Shown: one piece after another, positions 27,701 through 36,000 of the stretch
How the letters are laid out: each line of letters begins with the position of its first letter
How positions within the stretch are numbered: position 1 is the stretch's first letter
Source of the DNA: Paenibacillus silvisoli
GTDB lineage: Bacteria > Bacillota > Bacilli > Paenibacillales > Paenibacillaceae
Direction: 5' to 3'
Length of the DNA: 64,000 nt
Assembly (NCBI RefSeq): GCF_030866765.1
Contig: NZ_CP133017.1
Location: forward strand, 15,001 to 79,000
Program-made: the position numbers and the translations under genes
Notes under the pieces: model-generated
The model's input: the letters and a program-made list of their open reading frames with translations, nothing else
Told to the model about the DNA's origin: nothing
Database searches by the model: none

Positions 27701-28314
27701 CGGAGCAGCACGGCTTCATCGCGTCCGTCGGCTTCGACTTGTATTCGCAAATGCTGGCGGATGAGATCAAGAAGCGGAAGATGGATATGGGCGGCGAGGA
27801 AGAGGAGCCGGTGAAGGAAGTCAGCACGGTGATCGACATGAGCATCGACGCCTACTTGCCGTCGGCCTATATTTACGATAGCATACAGAAGATAGAGATT
27901 TACAAGAAAGTGGCAGCGGCCCGTACCTTCGAAGAAGTGGAGGACCTGCGCGAAGAGCTCATCGACCGGTTCGGCGACCTGCCGCAGTCGGTTGACAATC
28001 TGCTTTCTGTAGCTCGTTTGAAGGTGTATGGCGCACTTCTGGGAATCGAGCAGATCGGCGGAAAAGGCGACGATATTACGCTCCGTTTCGCCGAGCGCGA
28101 GAAGAAGCGGTTCGACACGAAGAAGGTTGACATGCTGTGCCTGCAGCTGGAGAACCGGTTCAAGCGTTCCACCGGACAAGAGCCGTATCCGCTTATGCAA
28201 TTAAGGGGCAAAGGGCTCGCGATGGAGCAGAAGCTTGAGCTGCTGGAACGTTTTTTGACGCACTATAAAGACACCATTCAATCGAAAGGGGAACTACAGA
28301 ATGTTACGCACTAA
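24787..28314 (+). CDS. mfd: Transcription-repair coupling factor Mfd
   Basis: Removes stalled RNA polymerase and recruits UvrA. The protein is 1175 residues from TTG 24787, close to B. subtilis (1177). Order: UvrB-like module (about 1-350), CarD-like RNA-polymerase-interaction domain (about 480-560, KVGDYVVHQNHGIGKYMG), RecG-like helicase with GDVGYGKTE (near 638) and DEEQRFG (near 739), and the C-terminal TRCF domain (about 1010-1110). GAGGTG sits 9 bp before TTG 24787; the GTG at 24760 has no such site. Its end overlaps the next gene. Confidence 0.97.
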   Translation: MKALLEAYAADTDFGSVVSGIKKGMQEQLISGLAGSSRQVMIAALKREFERPMLVVTHNMFAAQKIAEDLVECLSEQEVLLYPANELVAAEAAISSPETLAQRMDVLIRLSQGFRGIVVVPFSGVRRFLPVSSVMAAARIELKVGETLALEAFLRQMVELGYVRVDKVEGKGEMSVRGGIVDLFPLTSPHPYRVEWFDDEIDSIRTFDPSEQRSIEKLEQYTVPPCQELTADERRFENAAQHAADLLELQLQKMTDRTAKDRLRSEIGAEIEKLRQHHYFPEIYKYISLLYPERQTLFDYMPKDTLLIYDEPTRLIETGRQLERDEAEWATHLMTNGKALPSLALARPSDDVLFHRPFPTLFLSLFLRQIPHTQPQNILNVVCRSMQSFHGQMNVLKAEMERWRKTGAKVMMLAGNPERMDRMRRVLHDYGIEPPLIIEGNLQTGFELPSIHLIVITEGEMFSQKQRKARRLDKKMDNAERIKSYTELKVGDYVVHQNHGIGKYMGIGTLEIAGIHKDYMHIMYAGGDKLSVPIEQIDLIQKYVGAEEKEPKVYKLGGSEWTRVKSKAQSSVKDIADELIKLYAERQATSGFGFGPDTSYQQEFEAMFPYDETNDQLRAIAEIKKDMQTPRPMDRLLCGDVGYGKTEVAVRAAFKAAIEGKQVAILVPTTILAQQHYETFRERFSGFPFNVQVLSRFRSKKEQTATMKGLKAGTVDVVIGTHRLLSQDIIFKDLGLLIVDEEQRFGVSHKEKLKRLKTSVDVLTLTATPIPRTLHMSMLGVRDLSVIETPPENRFPVQTYVVEYSPSLVREAIERELARGGQVYYLYNRVQGIYQMAEQINALVPDARVAVGHGQMSEQELEKTILDFLDGESDVLVSTSIIETGVDIPNVNTLIVHDADKMGLSQLYQLRGRVGRSNRIAYAYFTYQRDKVLTEVAEKRLQSIKEFTELGSGFKIAMRDLSIRGAGNLLGAEQHGFIASVGFDLYSQMLADEIKKRKMDMGGEEEEPVKEVSTVIDMSIDAYLPSAYIYDSIQKIEIYKKVAAARTFEEVEDLREELIDRFGDLPQSVDNLLSVARLKVYGALLGIEQIGGKGDDITLRFAEREKKRFDTKKVDMLCLQLENRFKRSTGQEPYPLMQLRGKGLAMEQKLELLERFLTHYKDTIQSKGELQNVTH

Positions 28315-29404
28315 CTATTGGAGAAAAGCGACTCTGCTTGCTCTGGCCGCCGTGCTGGTCGTCGTACTGGCCACAGGCTGCGGCAAGAAGAAGGAGGAGG
28401 GCGCGGCTCCGGGTACGGGCGAAGGCAAAACGATCGCGACGTATACTGACGGTACGGTCACGGATACCGAATTCAAGAAGTATTCGACGTTCTTCGGCAT
28501 CGTACAGCCCCAAACCGAGATGTACCTCAGCATTCCGCAGCTGCAGGAGCAATTTCTCCGTGAATATATCGGCTACAAAGTGTTGTACAAGCGGCTAGGC
28601 GATCAGAAGCTGGATGATGCCGCGCAGAAAGAAGTCGACACGTTCTACACGCAAATGAAGGAAGCGATCGACGCGACGCCGGACGTGAAGAAGAAGGCGG
28701 ACGAAGCGAAGCTGACGGAAGCCGACATTCGTTACTTCTACACGATGATTTCTTCGATCATGAAGGATCAGGAGAAGAAAGTAACGGACGACCAAGTGAA
28801 GAAAGAATTCGAGCAAACGAAAGACGATTTCAACGTGGTCAGCGTTCGTCATATTTTGATCGGCACCGTAGATCCGAACACCGGCGAAGAGAAGCGCAAG
28901 GACGAAGACGCGCTGAAGCTGGCGAAGGAAGTCAAAGGGAAGCTGGATGCGGGCGGCGACTGGAAAGCACTTGCGAAGCAGTACTCCGATGACGAGGGCT
29001 CCAAGGAAAACGGCGGCCTATACGAGGATAAGCAGGCAAAAGGCTGGGTAGCGGAATTCAAGGACGCGGCGAACAAGCAGGAAATCGGCAAAGTCGGCGA
29101 ACCGGTCAAATCCCAGTTCGGCTACCACGTCATGAAGGTCGAGAAGCGCACGCCTACGCCGTTTGATAAATTGTCGGATTCGGACAAGGCGCTGCTGAAG
29201 CAAGGCCTTGCTTCGACCAACTTGAATAAATTCATGACGGACGAGCTTCCGAAACTCATCACGAAGATCGATCTGCCGAAGACGGAAACGCCGGCGACGG
29301 ACGATACGAAGACGGATGACTCGAAGACGAACGATTCGACAACGAACGATTCGAAGACGAACGACAACAAAGCGGAAACCGAGAAGAAAGAAGAAGCAAA
29401 GTAA
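28301..29404 (+). CDS. PrsA-type foldase lipoprotein with PpiC rotamase domain
   Basis: A 367-residue lipoprotein: signal peptide with lipobox LATGC (Cys27), a SurA-like helical N-domain (about 40-175), a parvulin/PpiC domain (about 182-280, starting VSVRHILIG) and a C-terminal low-complexity tail rich in Asp, Thr, Lys and Asn (about 325-367). Such proteins fold secreted proteins outside the membrane. The ATG lies inside the last codons of mfd, with AAAGGGGAA upstream, so translation may be coupled. Similar to but distinct from the second foldase at 61.4 kb. Confidence 0.9.
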   Translation: MLRTNYWRKATLLALAAVLVVVLATGCGKKKEEGAAPGTGEGKTIATYTDGTVTDTEFKKYSTFFGIVQPQTEMYLSIPQLQEQFLREYIGYKVLYKRLGDQKLDDAAQKEVDTFYTQMKEAIDATPDVKKKADEAKLTEADIRYFYTMISSIMKDQEKKVTDDQVKKEFEQTKDDFNVVSVRHILIGTVDPNTGEEKRKDEDALKLAKEVKGKLDAGGDWKALAKQYSDDEGSKENGGLYEDKQAKGWVAEFKDAANKQEIGKVGEPVKSQFGYHVMKVEKRTPTPFDKLSDSDKALLKQGLASTNLNKFMTDELPKLITKIDLPKTETPATDDTKTDDSKTNDSTTNDSKTNDNKAETEKKEEAK

Positions 29405-29448
29405 GATAGACGCTCTGGACGCATCGCATCACTCGTACAGGCAACAGG

Positions 29449-29480
29449 ACAAGCTCAGCCGGATGGCTGGGCTTGTTTTG
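29449..29480 (+). terminator. Terminator after the foldase gene
   Basis: ACAAGCTCAGCC (29449-29460) and GGCTGGGCTTGT (29465-29476) with a GGAT loop, then TTT. Confidence 0.85.
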
Positions 29481-29538
29481 AGCATAGGGGACGGCGGCAG
29501 CCGATTCTTCCGCAAAGCAAAAAATGGGAGGCGTTTCA

Positions 29539-30588
29539 ATGGGACAGCAGCTATTTTTTGTAGGATCATACGCATCGAAGGAGCAAGAAGGCATCTCGGC
29601 CATGGTCTTACATACCGAAGACGGCAGCATCACGCGGCTTGCGGGGCAAGCGGGCATTCTTAATCCATCTTTTCTAAAAAGCAATGAAGCAGGCACGCGG
29701 CTATATGTCGTCAGCGAAACGGGGGCGGAGCCGGGCAGCGTCTACAGCTTCGTGATTCACGCCGATAACGGCGAGCTTACCGCGATCAACGAGCTGACGA
29801 CGCAAGGCGGATCGCCTTGCCATGTCGAGTTCGACGCAACGGGCAAGCTGCTAATCGTGACGAACTATACCGGAGGCACGCTATGCCTGTACGGCATCGA
29901 GAGCGAGGATGGCTCTCTTGTGGCTGCTGATTTTGCGGCGCATGAGGGAAGCGGGCCGCGTTCCGACAGACAAGAAGGACCGCATCCGCACTCTGCCCTT
30001 ATCGATCCGGCGAACCGGTACGCATTGATTGCCGATCTGGGGACGGATGAGCTCGTGCACTACGCCATCGATCACGATGCGCAGAAGCTGGTCAGACACC
30101 ATGCGACGTCAACGCCTCCAGGAGCGGGGCCGCGGCACATGGCGTTTCATCCGAACGGGCAGGTGCTCTATGTCATCAACGAGCTGGACAGCACGGTTGC
30201 CGTGTACAGCTATGAAGCGGAGCAGTCGCAGCTTGCGCTGAAGCAGGTCATTTCGACATTGCCGCAAGGGTACGAGGGTGTGACGACATGCGCGGATATC
30301 CATGTGACGGGAGATGGCCGTTTCCTGTATGCCTCCAACCGCGGGCATGACAGCATCGCCGCGTATCGCATCGAGTCGGAAGGAAAGCTGGAGCTGGTCG
30401 AAATTACGCCGAGCGGCGGCCGTACGCCGCGGAACTTCGCGATTTCGCCGGATGGGCGGTACTTGATTGCCGCGAACCAGGATACGGATAACATCGTGAC
30501 GTACCGGATTAATAGCGAGACCGGAGCATTAGAGGCAACGGGGCATGAGATCGCAACGGGCAAGCCGGTTTGTATCGCATTCGTGTAA
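29539..30588 (+). CDS. Lactonase family beta-propeller protein (6-phosphogluconolactonase-like)
   Basis: A 349-residue seven-bladed propeller of the Pgl/YkgB lactonase family. Family features are FVGSYASKEQEGIS at the N-terminus, GGSPCHVEFDATGKLLIVTNY, EGPHPHSALIDPANRYALIADLG (quoted in part; His and Asp of the active site), PRHMAFHPNG and GGRTPRNFAISPDGRYLIAANQ-type repeats. The proposed substrate is 6-phosphogluconolactone, but these propellers also hydrolyse other lactones. ATG 29539 follows GGGAGG. It has its own terminators on both sides. Confidence 0.88.
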   Translation: MGQQLFFVGSYASKEQEGISAMVLHTEDGSITRLAGQAGILNPSFLKSNEAGTRLYVVSETGAEPGSVYSFVIHADNGELTAINELTTQGGSPCHVEFDATGKLLIVTNYTGGTLCLYGIESEDGSLVAADFAAHEGSGPRSDRQEGPHPHSALIDPANRYALIADLGTDELVHYAIDHDAQKLVRHHATSTPPGAGPRHMAFHPNGQVLYVINELDSTVAVYSYEAEQSQLALKQVISTLPQGYEGVTTCADIHVTGDGRFLYASNRGHDSIAAYRIESEGKLELVEITPSGGRTPRNFAISPDGRYLIAANQDTDNIVTYRINSETGALEATGHEIATGKPVCIAFV

Positions 30589-30610
30589 AATAGCGGGAAG
30601 CTCAGCTCGG

Positions 30611-30648
30611 AAGCCGGACAGGCACTTAGGTGCTTGTCCGGCTTTTTT
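30611..30648 (+). terminator. Terminator of the lactonase gene
   Basis: AAGCCGGACAGGCAC with GTGCTTGTCCGGCTT, loop TTAG, then TTTT: a long near-perfect stem. Confidence 0.92.
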
Positions 30649-30711
30649 GTAGTCCTATATGTAATATTTATGTTATATAGATCCGATAATATTGTGCGTA
30701 TCGCTCATTAA

Positions 30712-30728
30712 TGTGATTTAAACTAACA
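30712..30728. promoter_or_regulatory. GlnR/TnrA box A upstream of urtA
   Basis: TGTGATTTAAACTAACA fits TGTNA-N7-TNACA exactly. Its centre is about 112 bp upstream of the predicted urtA transcription start and 73 bp (seven helical turns) from box B. Confidence 0.78.
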
Positions 30729-30784
30729 TAAATTTGATTACACTTAGTCATTAATCCGTTTCCAATAAAAATTATCGTCATTTA

Positions 30785-30801
30785 TGTAAACTTTATTGAC
30801 A
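30785..30801. promoter_or_regulatory. GlnR/TnrA box B overlapping the urtA -35
   Basis: TGTAAACTTTATTGACA fits TGTNA-N7-TNACA exactly; its last six bases are the -35 hexamer of the urtA promoter. Confidence 0.82.
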
Positions 30802-30825
30802 TACAAATCAAGTCGCTCTTATAAT
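30796..30825 (+). promoter_or_regulatory. Sigma-A promoter of urtABCDE
   Basis: TTGACA (30796-30801), 18-bp spacer, TATAAT (30820-30825). The start should be near 30832, giving a leader of about 70 nt. Confidence 0.8.
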
Positions 30826-30900
30826 CTAACCACGAACGATGGGAGTTTAATCCAATCAAACGTTCGGAATAGAGAAGAAAAACGGATAGGGAGTGGGAGA

Positions 30901-32145
30901 ATGGGGAAAAACGTTTGGAAAAGCGGGGTTTTCGTGCTTCTGGCCTGTATGCTGGTGCTGGCGGGGTGCGGCAAGAACGAGAATACGGCCGCATCGACGA
31001 ATGCATCCGAGTCAGGCGGCGGAGAAGACATCAAAGTCGGCATCCTTCATTCGCTTAGCGGCACGATGGCCATTAGCGAAGTATCGGTGAAAGACGCGGA
31101 GATGATGGCGATCGACGAAATCAACGCCAAAGGCGGCGTGCTTGGGAAGAAGCTCGTTCCCGTCGTCGAGGACGGCGCATCCGACTGGCCGACCTTCGCG
31201 GAGAAAGCGCGCAAGCTCATTTCCGAAGACGAGGTCGCGACCGTATTCGGCGGATGGACGTCTTCCAGCCGTAAAGCGATGCTGCCGGTATTCGAAGAAT
31301 TGAAAGGCCTCCTCTGGTACCCGGTTCAGTACGAGGGCTTAGAGCAATCCCCGTACATCATGTACACGGGCGCAACCACCAACCAACAAATCGTACCCGC
31401 AGTCAGCTGGCTGCTTGAAAACCACGGCAAGAAATTTTTCCTCCTCGGCTCCGACTACGTCTTTCCGCGCACCGCAAACAAAATCATCAAAGAACAGCTG
31501 AAGGTCGAAAGCGGCGAGCTTGTTGGCGAAGAATACACCCCTCTTGGACATACGGATTATGCGACGGTAATCGCGAAGATCAAAGAAGCGAAGCCGGACG
31601 TTATCTTCAACACGCTGAACGGCGACAGCAACGTAGCGTTCTTCAAACAAATGAAGGATGCCGGCATCTCCCCGGATGACATTACGACGCTATCCGTCTC
31701 GGTGGCGGAAGAAGAAATCCGCGGTATCGGCGTCGACGTGCTGGCCGGTACATACGCGGCCTGGAACTACTACCAAACGACGGATACCCCGGCCAACAAA
31801 ACCTTCGTTGAAAACTATAAGAAAAAATACGGCGAAGACCGCGTAACGGCCGACCCGATCGAAGCCGGCTACGATGCCGTTTACCTGTGGGCGGCGGCCG
31901 TCGAGAAAGCCGGCTCGACGGACGTGGAGAAAGTGAAGGAAGCAGCTAAGGAGCTGGAGTGGGACGCGCCGGAGGGCAAGGTCAAGATCGACGGCGAAAC
32001 GCAGCATCTGTACAAAACCGTCCGGATCGGCGAGGTGCAAACCGACGGGCAGTTCAAGGAAGTGTGGAACTCCGGCGAGCCGGTTAAACCGGATCCGTAT
32101 CTGAAGGGCTATGAGTGGGCGGCCAGCCTGAGCGAGGGCAAGTAA
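30901..32145 (+). CDS. urtA: Urea ABC transporter substrate-binding lipoprotein UrtA
   Basis: A 414-residue type I periplasmic-binding-fold lipoprotein (lipobox VLAGC, Cys near 20). The UrtA-specific segments [17 protein letters not shown] and [18 protein letters not shown] distinguish it from branched-chain amino-acid receptors. A short-chain amide receptor is the closest alternative. ATG 30901 follows GGGAGTGGGAG; upstream in-frame codons would run through the promoter. It is the first gene of a five-gene urt operon with two GlnR/TnrA boxes. Confidence 0.92.
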   Translation: MGKNVWKSGVFVLLACMLVLAGCGKNENTAASTNASESGGGEDIKVGILHSLSGTMAISEVSVKDAEMMAIDEINAKGGVLGKKLVPVVEDGASDWPTFAEKARKLISEDEVATVFGGWTSSSRKAMLPVFEELKGLLWYPVQYEGLEQSPYIMYTGATTNQQIVPAVSWLLENHGKKFFLLGSDYVFPRTANKIIKEQLKVESGELVGEEYTPLGHTDYATVIAKIKEAKPDVIFNTLNGDSNVAFFKQMKDAGISPDDITTLSVSVAEEEIRGIGVDVLAGTYAAWNYYQTTDTPANKTFVENYKKKYGEDRVTADPIEAGYDAVYLWAAAVEKAGSTDVEKVKEAAKELEWDAPEGKVKIDGETQHLYKTVRIGEVQTDGQFKEVWNSGEPVKPDPYLKGYEWAASLSEGK

Positions 32146-32225
32146 ACGAGCAAGTAATCCGGACCAAGGTGAGCAAGCCGCGCTGCCGATTATGGCGGCG
32201 CAGCTTGCCTAAGGGGTGAGCCGAC

Positions 32226-33134
32226 ATGGATATGATTGTGCTTCAGCTGTTTAACGGAATAAGCGTCAGCTCGATTTTGCTGCTCATCGCGCTGGGGCTG
32301 GCCATCACCTTCGGCCTGATGAAGGTCATCAATATGGCGCACGGGGAGCTGATCATGATCGGCGCCTATACGGCCTACGTCGTGCAAAATCTATTCGCCT
32401 CCTACATGCCGGATGAGGCATTCGGCTGGTACTTCGCGCTGGCGATTCCGGCAAGCTTCGGCGTTGCGTTCGTATTCGGACTCGTGCTGGAAATGGGGCT
32501 CATCCGTTTCCTCTACGGAAGGCCGCTCGACAGTTTGCTGGCCACATGGGGCGTCGGGCTGATGCTGCAGCAGATCGCCCGGAGTATATTCGGAGCGCCG
32601 AATGTCGGCGTTACGAGTCCGGAATGGCTGAATGGCGGCATGACGGTGTTCGGCGGCGTTGTGTTGCCGTACAAAAGGTTGTTCATTATCGGACTCGTGC
32701 TTCTGTGTCTGTTCGCGATGTACCTGTACATCTATCGAAGCCATTCGGGCCGCCGCATGCGGGCGGTTATGCAGAACCGGGAAATGGCCGCGTGTCTCGG
32801 CATTTCCACGCGCAGAGTCGATGCGGTTACGTTCGCGATCGGCTCGGGCATTGCCGGCATCGCCGGCTGCGCGCTTACGCTGATCGGGCCGATCGGGCCG
32901 TCGATCGGCACGTACTACATCGTCGACGCATTCATGGTCGTCGTGCTTGGCGGCGTCGGAAAGCTGGTCGGCACCGTTTTCGGGGCGCTCGGCATCGGAA
33001 TGTCGAACACGCTGTTCGAATATTGGACGACGGCGTCGCTCGGCAAAGTGCTGGTCTTCCTGTGCATCGTCGCCTTTCTGCAGTGGAAGCCGATGGGACT
33101 TGTCGCCATGCGTTCGCGCTCGCTTGATAACTAG
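32226..33134 (+). CDS. urtB: Urea ABC transporter permease UrtB
   Basis: A LivH-type inner-membrane permease, 302 residues with about eight hydrophobic segments. [14 protein letters not shown] near the N-terminus and [16 protein letters not shown] in the cytosolic loop are typical of UrtB. AAGGGGTGAG precedes the ATG. It pairs with UrtC to form the membrane pore. It begins 81 bp after urtA. Confidence 0.93.
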   Translation: MDMIVLQLFNGISVSSILLLIALGLAITFGLMKVINMAHGELIMIGAYTAYVVQNLFASYMPDEAFGWYFALAIPASFGVAFVFGLVLEMGLIRFLYGRPLDSLLATWGVGLMLQQIARSIFGAPNVGVTSPEWLNGGMTVFGGVVLPYKRLFIIGLVLLCLFAMYLYIYRSHSGRRMRAVMQNREMAACLGISTRRVDAVTFAIGSGIAGIAGCALTLIGPIGPSIGTYYIVDAFMVVVLGGVGKLVGTVFGALGIGMSNTLFEYWTTASLGKVLVFLCIVAFLQWKPMGLVAMRSRSLDN

Positions 33135-33173
33135 CGAGGTTTGCTCTCTTAGGGAAGAAAGGTGGAATGCAGC

Positions 33174-34268
33174 ATGCTGCTTCGGATTCGGACAATGCCG
33201 CCCCGGCGGATATGGCTGTTGGCGGGCTATGCGGCCGCCGCTGCGGTGCTCTTCTGCGCGCCGCTTGTGCTCAGCGATTTCCGGCTGAATCTGCTCGCGA
33301 AGTTTTTGGCGTACGCCATCGTCGCGCTGGGGCTTGATTTGATATGGGGGTACACCGGCATCCTTAGCCTGGGCCATGGCGTCTTCTTCGGTCTCGGCGG
33401 CTACGCGATGGCGATGTACCTCAAGCTGGACGCCAGCGGGGGGAGGCTGCCCGATTTCATGGATTGGAGCGGGCTTACGGCGCTGCCGTGGTTTTGGGAG
33501 CCCTTCGGCTCCTTGGCGTTCGCCGTGCTGGCGGGAGTCTTGCTGCCGGCGCTGCTAGCGCTGGTGCTCGGTTACTTCACGTTTCGCAACCGGATTCGCG
33601 GCGTGTACTTCACGATTTTGACGCAGGCGCTGGTCATCATTACGGTGACGCTGTTCGTCGGGCAGCAGGCCTACACGGGAGGCACGAACGGCGTGACCGG
33701 CTACAGCAAGCTGCTCGGGTTTTCGCTCGCTTCGCCGGACACGAAGCGGTTCCTGTATTGGGCGACGGTCGTGCTGCTCATCGGCGCGTTCCTGCTCTGC
33801 CATTACTTGGTGAAGAGCCGATTCGGCAAGGTGCTGCGCGCGATCAGGGACGGCGAGAACCGGGTGAGGTTCATCGGTTATAACCCGGCCGTCTATCAGA
33901 TGGTTGCGTTCAGCATCTCGGCCGGGCTTGCGGGGCTTGCGGGCATGCTGTTCGTGCTCCATGTCGGCATCATCTCGCCGTCGATGATGGGAATCGTGCC
34001 GTCCATCGAGATGGTGCTATGGGTGGCGATCGGCGGACGAGGAACGCTGGGCGGCGCGGTGCTTGGCGCGGTCCTGCTGAATTCCGCCAAAAGCGCGTTC
34101 AGCGAATCGTACCCGGATATTTGGATCCTGTTCATGGGCGCGTTGTTCGTCGTTGTCGTCGTGTTCCTGCCGAAAGGCGCGGCGGGTCTATTCGGCCAGC
34201 TGAAACGGATTGGAAGGAGGAAGGCAGCCGATGAAGGAGCAAACGGAGTCCGTCATCCTGCAGTGTGA
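33174..34268 (+). CDS. urtC: Urea ABC transporter permease UrtC
   Basis: A LivM-type permease, 364 residues, with about ten membrane segments. [20 protein letters not shown] (about 45-64) and the loop [18 protein letters not shown] are family features; the [14 protein letters not shown] insert is typical of UrtC. ATG 33174 has AAGGTGG 9 bp upstream. Its 3' end overlaps urtD by 38 bp, so the genes are tightly coupled. Confidence 0.92.
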   Translation: MLLRIRTMPPRRIWLLAGYAAAAAVLFCAPLVLSDFRLNLLAKFLAYAIVALGLDLIWGYTGILSLGHGVFFGLGGYAMAMYLKLDASGGRLPDFMDWSGLTALPWFWEPFGSLAFAVLAGVLLPALLALVLGYFTFRNRIRGVYFTILTQALVIITVTLFVGQQAYTGGTNGVTGYSKLLGFSLASPDTKRFLYWATVVLLIGAFLLCHYLVKSRFGKVLRAIRDGENRVRFIGYNPAVYQMVAFSISAGLAGLAGMLFVLHVGIISPSMMGIVPSIEMVLWVAIGGRGTLGGAVLGAVLLNSAKSAFSESYPDIWILFMGALFVVVVVFLPKGAAGLFGQLKRIGRRKAADEGANGVRHPAV

Positions 34269-35016
34269 CGAGGTGACCGTCGATTTCGACGGGTTCAAGG
34301 CGGTGCAGGGCATGAATTTCTCGCTCGTGCGCGGCGAGCTGCGGTTTCTGATCGGGCCGAACGGCGCGGGCAAAACGACGATGCTCGATGTGATCTGCGG
34401 CAAGGTGAAGCCGGCGGACGGAAAGGTGCTGTTCGGAAAAGACGTCGACATTACGCGGAAAAAGGAGCATCAAATCGCGGAGCTCGGCATCGGGCGCAAA
34501 TTTCAGACGCCGTCGATCTTCCCGTCGCTCACCGTTTATGAAAATTTCGAAATCGCCATGAAGCAGAATCGCGGCGTGTTTGCGGCCCTGCGCGCCAAGC
34601 TGCGGCAGGAGGATCGTGAGCGTATTGCGGAGCAGCTTGCGCTCGTCGGCCTGGAACAGAAAACGGCATGGCGGGCGGGCGGGCTCTCGCACGGCGAGAA
34701 GCAGTGGCTCGAAATCGGCATGATGCTGCTGCAGGAGCCGGAAATTTTGCTGCTCGACGAACCGGTGGCGGGCATGACCGACGGCGAGACGGAGAAGACC
34801 GGCGAGCTGCTGCAGCAAATCCGCAAGACGCAGTCCATCGTCGTCGTGGAGCATGATATGGAGTTCGTGCGCAGCTTCGCGAGCAAGGTAACCGTCATGC
34901 ACGAGGGCAGGCTGCTCAAGGAAGGCTCGATGGAGGAAGTGCAGCGCGACGACCGCGTGGCGGAAGTGTATTTAGGGAAAAGGCGGGATGCCGATGCTAG
35001 CCGTTCAACAGCTTGA
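34231..35016 (+). CDS. urtD: Urea ABC transporter ATPase UrtD
   Basis: A LivG-type ATPase, 261 residues: Walker [10 protein letters not shown] (near 41-49), signature [15 protein letters not shown], Walker [13 protein letters not shown], and switch His in VVVEHDMEF. The signature (LSHGE) is the UrtD variant of LSGGQ. ATG 34231 lies behind AAGGAGG inside the urtC 3' end. Confidence 0.94.
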   Translation: MKEQTESVILQCDEVTVDFDGFKAVQGMNFSLVRGELRFLIGPNGAGKTTMLDVICGKVKPADGKVLFGKDVDITRKKEHQIAELGIGRKFQTPSIFPSLTVYENFEIAMKQNRGVFAALRAKLRQEDRERIAEQLALVGLEQKTAWRAGGLSHGEKQWLEIGMMLLQEPEILLLDEPVAGMTDGETEKTGELLQQIRKTQSIVVVEHDMEFVRSFASKVTVMHEGRLLKEGSMEEVQRDDRVAEVYLGKRRDADASRSTA

Positions 35017-35689
35017 AGCGGGGTATGGGGAGAGCGTCATATTGCGGCAGGTAACGCTTCAGGTGAGGCCGGGCCAGGTCGTCTGCCTGCTCGGGCGGAA
35101 CGGAGTCGGCAAGACGACGCTGATGAAGAGCATCATGGGCATATTGAAAGCGCGTCGGGGCACGGTTACCTACAAGGGAACGGACCTGACGAAGCGGGCG
35201 CCCGGCGAGCGGGCGAAGAAGGGGATTGGATACGTGCCGCAAGGGCGCGAAATCTTCCCGCAGCTCACCGTGTTTGAAAATATTTTGCTGGGATTGGAAG
35301 CGGCCAAAGAGAAAAAACGCGCCATCCCGGAGTCCGCGATTGCCAAATTTCCCGTTCTGCCGGAGATGTACGGCCGCAGGGGCGGCGACTTGAGCGGCGG
35401 CCAGCAGCAGCAGCTCGCCTTCGCCCGGGCGCTTGCGTCGGAGCCGGACCTGCTGCTGCTCGATGAGCCGTGCGAAGGTATTCAACCCTCCATTGTCGAT
35501 GACATCCGCGATGTCATCCGGTCGATTAAAGCGGACGGCAAGACGTCTATTCTGCTGGCCGAGCAAAGCTTGGAGTTCGTGAAGAGCGTGGGCGATTACT
35601 TTTACATTTTGGAGAAAGGCTCGATCGCTTGGGAGGGTGCGTTGTCCGATCTGAACGACGAAGTGATCCGGCATTATTTGACCGTCTAG
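34994..35689 (+). CDS. urtE: Urea ABC transporter ATPase UrtE
   Basis: A LivF-type ATPase, 231 residues: Walker A GRNGVGKTT (near 34-42), KGIGYVPQGREIFPQLTV, signature LSGGQQQQLAFARAL and Walker B LLLLDEPCEGIQPSI. The ATG at 34994 is preferred to 34988 because GGCGGG then has normal spacing and the UrtE family begins at ML-VQQL. It overlaps urtD by 23 bp and ends the urt operon; only 10 bp separate it from the next GlnR/TnrA box. Confidence 0.93.
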   Translation: MLAVQQLEAGYGESVILRQVTLQVRPGQVVCLLGRNGVGKTTLMKSIMGILKARRGTVTYKGTDLTKRAPGERAKKGIGYVPQGREIFPQLTVFENILLGLEAAKEKKRAIPESAIAKFPVLPEMYGRRGGDLSGGQQQQLAFARALASEPDLLLLDEPCEGIQPSIVDDIRDVIRSIKADGKTSILLAEQSLEFVKSVGDYFYILEKGSIAWEGALSDLNDEVIRHYLTV

Positions 35690-35699
35690 AGGTACTTTG

Positions 35700-35716
35700 T
35701 GTAAGAAAACCTAACA
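35700..35716. promoter_or_regulatory. GlnR/TnrA box C, activating position
   Basis: TGTAAGAAAACCTAACA fits TGTNA-N7-TNACA exactly. Its centre is about 51 bp upstream of the predicted start, the classical position for TnrA-type activation. Confidence 0.82.
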
Positions 35717-35722
35717 TAAACG

Positions 35723-35752
35723 TTGACAGAGTAGTCTGACTCCTCTTACAAT
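35723..35752 (+). promoter_or_regulatory. Sigma-A promoter of the riboswitch-controlled ABC operon
   Basis: TTGACA (35723-35728), 18-bp spacer, TACAAT (35747-35752); start near 35759. Confidence 0.8.
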
Positions 35753-35761
35753 ACAGATAAA

Positions 35762-35778
35762 TGTTAGGTTGTTTAACA
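35762..35778. promoter_or_regulatory. GlnR/TnrA box D, repressing position
   Basis: TGTTAGGTTGTTTAACA fits TGTNA-N7-TNACA exactly and is nearly palindromic. It lies at about +4 to +20, where a bound regulator would block transcription. Confidence 0.8.
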
Positions 35779-35814
35779 ATTAAATAAAGGTTCCCGGTTC
35801 ATCATGGGGACGAA

Positions 35815-35944
35815 AAAGCTGTCTAGGGTTCCGTGGCGTAACAACCAGGCTGGTCCAAGAGGCGGCGTATGGAGAATGGCTCACATGACGTTCGGAGCCT
35901 CCGGAAGCTCCATATAACACGGAAGGACAAAAGCCTGGGAGATC
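35815..35944 (+). promoter_or_regulatory. ykkC / guanidine-I riboswitch aptamer
   Basis: The conserved blocks of the ykkC class occur in order: TCTAGGGTTCCG (35822-35833), CTGGTCCAAGAG (35850-35861), a long variable hairpin (about 35862-35917), and ACACGGAAGGACAAAAGCCT then GGGAGA at the 3' side (from about 35917). The class 1 form binds guanidine and turns genes on. ykkC variants that bind ppGpp or PRPP share the core, so ligand identity rests also on the downstream nitrate/sulfonate-type ABC importer, a known partner of guanidine-I switches. Confidence 0.9.
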
Positions 35945-35966
35945 ATAAGACTCCTCAGGCTTTTTC
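35930..35966 (+). terminator. Riboswitch-controlled terminator
   Basis: AAAGCCTGGGAG pairs with CTCCTCAGGCTTT, followed by TT. Its 5' arm is the conserved 3' edge of the ykkC aptamer, so aptamer and terminator are mutually exclusive: an ON switch. Confidence 0.88.
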
Positions 35967-36000
35967 TATTCTTATAGAGAATCGATGGGAGTGGGGAGAA

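Noticed and set aside
25246..28200. 984-codon ORF on the minus strand
   Set aside because: It is the antisense shadow of mfd; its composition is His/Arg/Leu-rich as expected for the complement of GC-rich coding DNA, and mfd motifs are complete on the plus strand.
35869..36000. In-frame N-terminal extension of the substrate-binding lipoprotein
   Set aside because: It would translate the riboswitch and its terminator; the signal peptide starts at 36001 behind a good ribosome-binding site.
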